A DNA stretch of 64,000 nucleotides from Chitinophagaceae bacterium UBA4407 (GTDB lineage Bacteria; Bacteroidota; Bacteroidia; Chitinophagales; Chitinophagaceae): the NCBI GenBank assembly GCA_002390845.1, contig DGQT01000042.1, positions 124,001 to 188,000 of the forward strand, in the 5' to 3' direction. Both the position numbers and the translations under genes were made by a program. Positions 35,052 to 41,871 of this stretch are shown here, in pieces. Position 1 is the first letter of the stretch, and every line of letters begins with the position of its first letter. The notes under the pieces are model-generated. The model was not told the origin of the DNA. It made no database searches and was given only the letters and a program-made list of their open reading frames with translations.

Positions 35052-35547
35052 GGAATTGAGAATTAGGAATTGGTGGCTTTACAATTTTAAATCGTTTTAT
35101 GAATTATAAAGGATATAAAGATTTAGAATGCTATAAAAAAGCCAGGGAGTTAAGGATAGAAATTCCCGGCCTTGTAAAGAAATTCCCGGCCTTAGAAAAA
35201 TTCATGCTCACTTCTCAATTAGTCCGAGCTTCAAGGGCAGTTACTGCAAATATTGCCGAAGGTTATGGAAGATTTACTTACGCTGATACAAAGAATTTTT
35301 TTGTTATAGCAAGAGGTTCTGTTACCGAAACAATGGAACATTTAGCAACTGCATTTGATGAAAATTATATTACAGAAGACGAGTTGAAAACAGGCGAAGA
35401 AAAATGCGAAATTATTTTAAACTGATCAATGGATATATAGCTTATCTCGACAAATCCAGGCAATCAATAAATCATTAATACAAATAAGCAATGGAAACTA
35501 ATTCCAAATCCCCGGTATCTAATTCCCAATTCCTAATTCCTAATTCC
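35052..35547. repeat. AATTCC-type inverted repeats flanking a four-helix-bundle gene
   Basis: The left arm at 35052-35073 (GGAATTGAGAATTAGGAATTGG) pairs with the right arm at 35526-35547 (CCAATTCCTAATTCCTAATTCC). The inner 14 bases are a perfect match and the whole 22 bases have one mismatch and one G-U pair. Further AATT(C/G) copies extend both arms (35044-35057 and 35520-35548). The arms enclose only the gene 35099-35425. The right arm lies inside the 5' end of paaC, codons 12-19. Confidence 0.85.
35099..35425 (+). CDS. Four-helix-bundle protein of the 23S rRNA intervening-sequence (S23/IVP) family
   Basis: A 108-residue protein with the signature of TIGR02436: YKDLECYKKARELRIEI at 5-21, FMLTSQLVRASRAVTANIAEGYGR near 40-62, FFVIARGSVTETMEHLATAFD near 71-91 and a final short helix. 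Relatives are encoded in the intervening sequences of some bacterial 23S rRNA genes and resemble the Avd accessory protein of diversity-generating retroelements; they form homo-oligomeric nucleic-acid-binding bundles. Here no rRNA is near. It is inserted between paaB and paaC with inverted repeats on both sides, an arrangement like a mobile IVS cassette. No retroelement reverse transcriptase is visible. Confidence 0.88.
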   Translation: MNYKGYKDLECYKKARELRIEIPGLVKKFPALEKFMLTSQLVRASRAVTANIAEGYGRFTYADTKNFFVIARGSVTETMEHLATAFDENYITEDELKTGEEKCEIILN

Positions 35548-36291
35548 CTTATAACCTACACACTCCATCTTGCAGACAACGCCCTCATCCTCGGCCACCG
35601 CGACAGCGAATGGTGCGGCCATGGGCCGGTGCTGGAGCAGGATATTGCCATCACCAATATTTCGCTCGACCTTATTGGCCAGGCAAGAAATTTTTACCAG
35701 TATGCTGCTCAGCTTACCGGCGAAAATGCTACGGAAGATACACTCGCATATCTAAGAGATGCACGTGAATTTAAAAACTGTTTGCTTGCAGAGTTACCCA
35801 ATGGCGATTGGGCCGTAACCGTTTTACGCCAGTTCTTTTTTAGTGCTTATCAATATTTGTTGTACCAGCAATTGCAGCACAGCAGCGACACACAGCTTGC
35901 GGCCATTGCAGAAAAAGCATTGAAAGAAGTTACCTATCATTTGCGTTGGAGCAGCGAATGGGTTATTCGTTTGGGCGATGGCACCAGCCAAAGCCACCAG
36001 CGAATATTAAACGCCATAGAAGATTTATGGATGTTTACCGGAGAATTATTTAAGCCTGCAGATTATGAAATGGAAGCTACCTCAAAAGGTTTTGGCGTAA
36101 ACGTAGAAACTCTTAAAAAAGACTGGCTGCAAAATGTAAAGACTGTTTTCGAAGAAGCCACGCTCCCAGTTCCTGATGAAAATGCATGGATGCAAACCGG
36201 CGGAAAAACCGGCAGGCATACAGAACATCTCGGATTTATTCTGGCCGATATGCAGTTTCTTCAACGCACTTATCCCGGATGCGAGTGGTAA
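35491..36291 (+). CDS. paaC: Phenylacetyl-CoA epoxidase subunit PaaC
   Basis: A 266-residue ferritin-like but metal-free partner of PaaA. From residue 22 it matches PaaC (YTLHLADNALILGHRDSEWCGHGP), followed by VTYHLRWSSEWVIRLGDGT near 148-166 and ILADMQFLQRTYPG near the end. The first 21 residues are unusual: residues 12-19 are encoded by the right AATTCC repeat. No in-frame ATG, GTG or TTG occurs between this ATG and the conserved region, so the insertion appears to have supplied the start region. Part of the paaABCD operon; no paaE is in the window. Confidence 0.93.
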   Translation: METNSKSPVSNSQFLIPNSLITYTLHLADNALILGHRDSEWCGHGPVLEQDIAITNISLDLIGQARNFYQYAAQLTGENATEDTLAYLRDAREFKNCLLAELPNGDWAVTVLRQFFFSAYQYLLYQQLQHSSDTQLAAIAEKALKEVTYHLRWSSEWVIRLGDGTSQSHQRILNAIEDLWMFTGELFKPADYEMEATSKGFGVNVETLKKDWLQNVKTVFEEATLPVPDENAWMQTGGKTGRHTEHLGFILADMQFLQRTYPGCEW

Positions 36292-36304
36292 TGTTTTTGT
36301 TTAC

Positions 36305-36380
36305 CAGCCGCAAACCTTTTGGCATCGCCTGTTGTGTCACTCACTTGTACAGCTGAATTTTTATTGAGCTTTCAACAGCC
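36305..36380 (+). repeat. Element A half-unit (GTG-type), forward, before paaD
   Basis: CAGCCGC and TTTTGGCATCGCC lead to core TTGTGTCACTCACTTGTAC at 36332-36350. The interior side continues to GCTTTCAACAGCC (36368-36380), the mirror of the sequence beyond paaD at 36935-36947. Confidence 0.82.
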
Positions 36381-36405
36381 AATACAACTGCACTAAAAAA
36401 ATAAA

Positions 36406-36909
36406 ATGGTTGAAACAGAAAATATAAACACACAAGCTATCTGGAAAATTCTGGAAGATGTGTACGATCCCGAAGTGCCGGTATTGAGTGTGATCGATTT
36501 AGGTATTATACGGGATGTGGCAGTTGTAAATGATGAGCTTGATGTTACCATAACACCTACTTATACTGGCTGTCCGGCAATGGATGTTATTAGTATGAAC
36601 ATAAGGTTTGCATTAATACAAAACGGGTATAAAAAAGTAAATATAAATACCATCCTTTCCCCCGCCTGGACTACCGAATGGATGACCGAAACCGGCAAAG
36701 CAAAACTGAAAGCATACGGTATTGCACCACCCAAAACAATGCATGCCGTTTGTACACCAGAAACCTTTCAGCAGGAAGAAGCTATTCAATGCCCACTCTG
36801 TAATTCATATCATACCAAACTCATCAGCCGCTTTGGATCTACAGCTTGTAAAGCATTGTATCAATGCGAAGATTGCAAAGAGCCCTTTGATTATTTTAAA
36901 TGCCATTAA
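36406..36909 (+). CDS. paaD: Phenylacetyl-CoA epoxidase maturation protein PaaD (MIP18/DUF59)
   Basis: A 167-residue protein with an N-terminal DUF59/MIP18 domain (KILEDVYDPEVPVLSVIDLGII near 10-31, YTGCPAMDVI near 58) and a C-terminal zinc ribbon with CPLC near 132 and CEDC near 156. PaaD is thought to help iron-sulfur assembly for the epoxidase reductase PaaE. It is the fourth gene of the set but is bracketed by inverted element A half-units. The reductase itself is not in the window; the next gene is convergent. Confidence 0.93.
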   Translation: MVETENINTQAIWKILEDVYDPEVPVLSVIDLGIIRDVAVVNDELDVTITPTYTGCPAMDVISMNIRFALIQNGYKKVNINTILSPAWTTEWMTETGKAKLKAYGIAPPKTMHAVCTPETFQQEEAIQCPLCNSYHTKLISRFGSTACKALYQCEDCKEPFDYFKCH

Positions 36910-36934
36910 TTTTTTAGAGGCACCGCATGGCAGC

Positions 36935-36995
36935 GGCTGTTGAAAGCCCAATTATAATCCGAACGTACAAGTGTGCGACGCAAAGAACGATGCCA
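36935..36995 (-). repeat. Element A half-unit (GCG-type), reverse, after paaD
   Basis: Interior side GGCTGTTGAAAGC (36935-36947), then CCGAACGTACAAG, core GTACAAGTGTGCGACGCAA at 36965-36983, then GAACGATGCCATG. It mirrors the unit at 36305-36380 over more than 30 positions. Confidence 0.82.
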
Positions 36996-37004
36996 TGATA
37001 ATCT

Positions 37005-37068
37005 GTTGATGGGTCAATAAAAAATGTATTTCATTGGCACATTATCAAATCTCCAAATCATCAAATTA
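37005..37068. repeat. Element B palindromic repeat (shortened)
   Basis: GTTGATGGGTCAATAAAAAATGTATTTCATTGGCACATTATC... matches the right half and middle of the element B copies at 13006 and 19762. The left arm is reduced. It directly abuts the stop of the peptidase gene. Confidence 0.75.
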
Positions 37069-39258
37069 TTATCTCCCTCCAGGCGGGCAATATGTCTTAA
37101 GATATTGTGTGTACAACGTTGACAAATGTGTAAACGTGCCTTCGCCTTCGGATATACTGTGCGTTCTGTTTGGGTAACTCATTAACTGGAACTGTTTGTT
37201 GTATTTTACCAGCTCGTTGATCAGCATTTCTGCGTTTTGATAATGCACGTTGTCGTCGCCGGTCCCATGAATGTACAGCAGGTGGCCCTGCAGGTTTTTT
37301 GCATACGTAATGGGCGAGCCATTAATAAAATCCTGTTTGTTTTCCTGCGGCAAACCCATATAACGTTCCTGGTAAATATTGTCGTAAGTAAGCTGGTTGC
37401 CCACCGCAGCAACAGCGATACCTGTTTTATAGATTTCGGGGTATTGAAACATCAGGTTTAATGTTGCTGAACCACCACCACTCCAGCCCCACACCGCAAT
37501 TCGACTGGTATCAACATAAGGCCATTGCAATATTTTTTTTGCAGCCATTGCCTGATCGCGAATGTTTACCAATCCAATTTTTCTGTAAACGCTTTTTCTC
37601 CATTCACGGCCTTTGGGAACCGGCGTACCGCGGTTGTCAATCGAGATATAGATGTAGCCATCGTTGGCCATATTGCCCTGGTATAGAAAATTATCGGCAG
37701 TGCCATATTCGTCTTTTACATTCTGGCCCCAGGGTTCGGTGTACACAAAAAATACAACGGGATATTTTTTTGTTGCATCGAAGTTTGCGGGCTTTGCCAT
37801 CCAGGCATCCATTTCAATGCCTTCGTCGGTGGTTACTTTAAAAAATTCAATGTTGGTTGCAGATTTGTCAGCCTGCGCAACGGCATTGCTTACACTGTTG
37901 CCTGCAATGTTTTTATGATCTGGCAACGATACCCATTCTGATGCCGGTGGGGTATAATAATTCGAGAATGAATGAAAAGCAAATGCACCTGTTGGTGAAA
38001 CTTCATAACCATGTGTACCGGGTTGGTCTGCGGGTGATAGCCTTTCTGCTTTTCCTGTTCCATCAAGTTTGGTTCGGTATAAATATTTTTGCGTAGCGTT
38101 TTCAGGCGATGCCATAAAATATACATAACCGCTTTTTTCGTCAACAGCACTGATGTCCATTACATCATAATTACCCGTAGTAATCAAGGTTTCCTTTTTG
38201 CCATCCCTGCTTACACGGTACAGGTGCCGCCATCCATCTTTTTCACTTGCCCAGATAAATTCTTTTCCATTGTTCAGCCAATCCCAACCGCCATATTGAT
38301 AATCTTCATCCCACAGTTGCAGCACATCAATCCATGCCGCATCTTTCTCTTTATAAATCGCGTCAGATTTTCCTGTAGCTGCGTTGCATAATAAAATGTC
38401 GCTGGCGTTTTGTTTGCGGTTCAGGTGCTGCACAATAAGTTCAGTGCTGTTGGCTGCCCATTCCATTCTTGGAACATACGATTGCAAAACAGGATCGGTA
38501 GGAATGTCCATCCATTTTGTTTTTGCAGTGGCTATGTCTACCACGCCAATTTTGAAAGGAGAAGGTGGCTCGCCGGCAATGGGATATTCAACCGGCTTTG
38601 CGAAAGGATAAATTGAATCTGTATTGTTGATCATCAGGTAATCTTTGGTGCCTTTTGCATCTATTTGCCAGTAGGCAATTTGTTTGCTGTCGGGGCTCCA
38701 GCGAAAACCATCCCGGCAGAAAAATTCTTCTTCGTATGCCCAGTCGAAAGTGCCGTTAATCAGGTGCCTTGTGCCATCGAGCGTTAGTTGCGTGGCTTTA
38801 CCTGTTGCAAGATCTTCAACGTATAAATTGTATGCACTTACATAAGCAACCTTACTGCCATCGGGAGAGAACTTTGCAAACATTAGTGAAGATGCGGGCA
38901 ATGATTTACCCAATTGCGTAAGCTTATTATTTTCTAAGTTCAGTACCCAATAGTCGCCGCGTGTATCGTATCGCCAAACCTTTTTTGAGTTGGTATAGAT
39001 CAGTACTTTTTGATCATCGGCAGAAAAGAAAAAGTTGCGCACTTTTATAGGTGATTGCGCACCCTGTGGTGTAAGTTTATTTTTATCGGCAATTGTTTTT
39101 GCAGTAAAACCGGGAAGGCTGTACTGTGTAATTTTACCATTTTCAGATTCGTAAAAACTGTTGCCATCTTTACTCCAGTGAATGCCCGAAGGGGGCTGAG
39201 CAACTGCTGCTGACAAATAAAAAATACAAACAAACAAGGCAGTTAACAATCTGTACAT
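37069..39258 (-). CDS. Dipeptidyl-peptidase IV-type S9 serine peptidase
   Basis: A 729-residue exported peptidase with signal peptide to about residue 20 (SAAVAQ). The N-terminal eight-bladed propeller of DPP-IV (DPPIV_N) includes SPDGSKVAYVSAYNLYV and the FDWAYEEEFFCRDGFRWSPDSKQIAY segment; EE in that segment is the dipeptide N-terminus anchor typical of DPP-IV. The C-terminal hydrolase has the nucleophile in GWSGGGS, Asp in HGTGDDNVH and His in NRTHSISEG. It cleaves Xaa-Pro dipeptides from peptides in the periplasm. Convergent with the paa genes and bounded by element B and element A. Confidence 0.95.
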   Translation of the reverse strand: MYRLLTALFVCIFYLSAAVAQPPSGIHWSKDGNSFYESENGKITQYSLPGFTAKTIADKNKLTPQGAQSPIKVRNFFFSADDQKVLIYTNSKKVWRYDTRGDYWVLNLENNKLTQLGKSLPASSLMFAKFSPDGSKVAYVSAYNLYVEDLATGKATQLTLDGTRHLINGTFDWAYEEEFFCRDGFRWSPDSKQIAYWQIDAKGTKDYLMINNTDSIYPFAKPVEYPIAGEPPSPFKIGVVDIATAKTKWMDIPTDPVLQSYVPRMEWAANSTELIVQHLNRKQNASDILLCNAATGKSDAIYKEKDAAWIDVLQLWDEDYQYGGWDWLNNGKEFIWASEKDGWRHLYRVSRDGKKETLITTGNYDVMDISAVDEKSGYVYFMASPENATQKYLYRTKLDGTGKAERLSPADQPGTHGYEVSPTGAFAFHSFSNYYTPPASEWVSLPDHKNIAGNSVSNAVAQADKSATNIEFFKVTTDEGIEMDAWMAKPANFDATKKYPVVFFVYTEPWGQNVKDEYGTADNFLYQGNMANDGYIYISIDNRGTPVPKGREWRKSVYRKIGLVNIRDQAMAAKKILQWPYVDTSRIAVWGWSGGGSATLNLMFQYPEIYKTGIAVAAVGNQLTYDNIYQERYMGLPQENKQDFINGSPITYAKNLQGHLLYIHGTGDDNVHYQNAEMLINELVKYNKQFQLMSYPNRTHSISEGEGTFTHLSTLYTQYLKTYCPPGGR

Positions 39259-39364
39259 AGCGATTTGTTTAGGCAGTGAAAATAACAGTTATCGCTGAAA
39301 CAGAAATGCGAAACGGGTTTAAATTGATGAGTGGCGGCGGCAATAACTTTCAATACAAATTTTT

Positions 39365-39560
39365 GGCCCGGCTTAAGTTATTAATTGAACTTTTCTTGCG
39401 TCGCACACTTATACGTTCAGTTCAACACGCCACACTGAAACGCATAGCATTAAATGTTAACCCATTGTAAAAGCGGGCTGCACTGGAATGGCGAAGAGCA
39501 TTGTTGCAATACAAGTGTGCGACGCAACCAAAGCTTCATAGATATTCCTGTGCCGGGTAC
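39365..39560. repeat. Element A pair (both GCG type)
   Basis: Outer end GGCCCGGC at 39365-39372, forward core TTGCGTCGCACACTTATAC at 39396-39414, reverse core ATACAAGTGTGCGACGCAA at 39509-39527, AAGCTTCATAGATAT, outer end GCCGGGTAC at 39552-39560. The gap 39259-39599 holds nothing else except AT-rich leader. Confidence 0.88.
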
Positions 39561-39599
39561 AAAAAAATAATTACATATTTGTATTATCAACCACCCGCT

Positions 39600-41564
39600 A
39601 TGCAAAAGCGCCCAATACTGATTGTTTTTTTCCTGCTCATTGTTATTGAAATAAATGCGCAGTCTCCAAAATTCGGGCAGGCAGATGTAGCCGAACTGCA
39701 AATGAAGGAATGCCCGTTTGAAAAAGATGCTGCGGCCATGTTCCTGGTTAATGAGGTAACCGCCACAGTTACAGTTGACAGTTATAACGGCGATGTAAAA
39801 ATTGAATATGAACACCGGGTGCGGATAAAAATTTTCAATGAGAACGGTTATAAATATGCCAGCATTGTTATTCCTTATTTTGCCAATAAGCGGCTTACAA
39901 GAATTACTGATATTGATGCAGTGATGTACCAACTGGATGAAAGCGGAAAACCGGTTACCAAAAACATTGATAAAGATGAAATTTTTAAAGATAAAGCCGA
40001 AGGCAAAAAGGGTTATAACAGCATACGCTTTACATATTCGGGTTTAAAGCCAGGGGCGGTAGTAGAATACCGGTACACGAAGACAAGGAAAGGTTCATCG
40101 TACCTGGAGCCCTGGCTTTTCCAGGACCAGATACCCACACAAACTTCTTTATGCACCATTCTTGCACCAAAGGAGGTTAAAATAAATACCCATTTTGTTA
40201 CCCTGCAGCAAGCCATTGAAGATTCCGTTGCACGGGAACGTGAAGCATCCAAAAGGGAACTGCGCAGGTACATCATGTACAATGTTCCATCGTTCAGGAT
40301 AGAGCCTTTAATGTCATCGGTTAAAGATAACCTGCAACGGGTTGAATTTTCACTTGCACCAGCAAGAAGTTTCTTTGGCATATTAGAAAGTAATGCAGAA
40401 ACACGTTGGAGCTTTTATAATATGGCTTTGCTCAGGTCGCCTTTTTTTGGCGGACAATTTAACACCATTATACCGGGAACGGAGCAAGCGGCGGATTCTA
40501 TAAAAAAGCTTACTGCCAACACAGATAAAATTAATGCGGTATTTGAATTGGTAAAGCAAAATGTAAAATGGGATAAAGAGCAAACCTTATATGCAGATGA
40601 TATTAAAGAGGTATGGAAAAACAAATCGGGCAACAGCGCCGAGCTAAACATTATCATTATTAACCTGCTGCGGAAAACAGGCATTATTTGCTACCCGCTT
40701 TTAATAAGCACAAGGCAAAATGGAAAAACGGATGAAACCTTTCCCAACATGGCGCAGTTTAACGGAGTAGATGTGTTGGTTGCCGACAGTATTGACTTCT
40801 ATATACTTGATGGCACGCAGCAGTACCAGAATTTTAAAGCGCCTCCATTCAATATTCTAAACCGCAGCGCTTATGTGGTAGATGACACTCAAAACCGGTG
40901 GGTAACAATCGAGGACTCCAGGCCGCTGATGAGCAGCTCAATTACTGTGGATGGCAAAATTGACAGTTCGGGTATTTTATCCGCCGAAGCGGTGATGATC
41001 TATAAAGATTTTGCAAAAACAGAAAGGATGAAAGATGAGGATGAGTCTGATGATGAGGAGAAAGACCAGGAAAAAGATTTTTTAAAGGAAGATCAAACCG
41101 ATTTAAAAATCGATACATTGATAAAAGAAAACGCCAACAATTCAAATGAGCCGTTGATACATAATGTAAAGTTTCATTACACCCTTGCCAATACAGAAAA
41201 TATTTATTTTCTTAACCCGTTCCTTTTTTCGATGTTCCGAAAAAATCCTTTTACCGACAGTACCCGTTACAGCGATATAGATTTTGGCTGCAACCAGTAT
41301 TACGCTACCAACATGCACATTCTGGTGCCCTCAAATTTTACTGTGGAAGAAGTTCCTGCAAGCAAAACCATACGCATGTCTGATTCCAGTATTGTTTTTA
41401 AAAGATCGATTTTTTCAACGTTCGATGGCATTGTTATCCGCAATACGTTCGAACTTAATTATTACATGTTTGCTAAAGAAGAGTATCCTGCCGTAAAAGA
41501 ATTCTTCAAAAAAATATATGCCCTTATTAACGAGCAAATCGTTTTAAAAAGAAAAGAGGATTAA
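39600..41564 (+). CDS. Exported DUF3857 / transglutaminase-like protein
   Basis: Start placed at 39600 (MQKRPILIVFFLLIVIEINAQ), which yields a clear signal peptide; the longer frame reads into a repeat. The 654-residue protein has an N-terminal DUF3857 beta domain (about 45-240) and a central transglutaminase-like domain around 300-420, where NSAELNIIIINLLRKTGI lies at the usual papain-fold position but a Ser-Ala pair stands where a catalytic Cys is expected. An acidic stretch (DEDESDDEEKDQEKD) follows near 480-495. The protein is probably a periplasmic or cell-envelope factor; function unknown. Confidence 0.82.
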   Translation: MQKRPILIVFFLLIVIEINAQSPKFGQADVAELQMKECPFEKDAAAMFLVNEVTATVTVDSYNGDVKIEYEHRVRIKIFNENGYKYASIVIPYFANKRLTRITDIDAVMYQLDESGKPVTKNIDKDEIFKDKAEGKKGYNSIRFTYSGLKPGAVVEYRYTKTRKGSSYLEPWLFQDQIPTQTSLCTILAPKEVKINTHFVTLQQAIEDSVAREREASKRELRRYIMYNVPSFRIEPLMSSVKDNLQRVEFSLAPARSFFGILESNAETRWSFYNMALLRSPFFGGQFNTIIPGTEQAADSIKKLTANTDKINAVFELVKQNVKWDKEQTLYADDIKEVWKNKSGNSAELNIIIINLLRKTGIICYPLLISTRQNGKTDETFPNMAQFNGVDVLVADSIDFYILDGTQQYQNFKAPPFNILNRSAYVVDDTQNRWVTIEDSRPLMSSSITVDGKIDSSGILSAEAVMIYKDFAKTERMKDEDESDDEEKDQEKDFLKEDQTDLKIDTLIKENANNSNEPLIHNVKFHYTLANTENIYFLNPFLFSMFRKNPFTDSTRYSDIDFGCNQYYATNMHILVPSNFTVEEVPASKTIRMSDSSIVFKRSIFSTFDGIVIRNTFELNYYMFAKEEYPAVKEFFKKIYALINEQIVLKRKED

Positions 41565-41570
41565 TATTTT

Positions 41571-41774
41571 GCCGGCTACAGAACTACTGTTGAGCTGTGG
41601 TTGTGTCACTCACTTGTACGTTCAGAACAACAGGCAACAAGGCAAAAAGGCAACAAGGCAAAAAGGCAACAGGCAATTCGTATTTTAATTATTCGCTGTT
41701 CACTGTTCATTTGTATTCTTCAGCCGAAGTGTGCGACGCAACTAAAGCTAAATTCATATTCTACTGCCCCGGCT
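41571..41774. repeat. Element A pair with GGCAACAA microrepeat interior
   Basis: Outer end GCCGGC at 41571, forward GTG-type core at 41601-41619, reverse GCG-type core ending GTGTGCGACGCAA at 41729-41741, outer end GCCCCGGCTC at 41765-41774. The interior has a GGCAACAAGGCAAAAA tandem (41632-41675) and CTGTTCACTGTTCA (41699-41712). Confidence 0.87.
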
Positions 41775-41817
41775 CATAAAAATATCCGCTAATAAAACCC
41801 CACAAAATATAAAACAA

Positions 41818-41825
41818 TACATTTG
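41818..41825 (+). promoter_or_regulatory. Bacteroidota-type -7 box (TACATTTG) for the wzc-like gene
   Basis: TACATTTG is an exact TAnnTTTG match 47 bases before the ATG at 41872. No clear TTTG -33 box is present at the expected distance, so the call is tentative. Confidence 0.5.
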
Positions 41826-41871
41826 CGTGGTTTTTAAATAACATATTACTCATTAATTGCAGTTAAGTTTA

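Noticed and set aside
35099..35425. Diversity-generating retroelement based on the Avd-like four-helix bundle
   Set aside because: No reverse transcriptase, template repeat or variable repeat is found nearby; the inverted AATTCC arms fit an IVS-like cassette better.
41632..41675. GGCAACAA tandem as a coding or regulatory element
   Set aside because: It lies between element A arms and is in no supported frame; treated as interior microsatellite.
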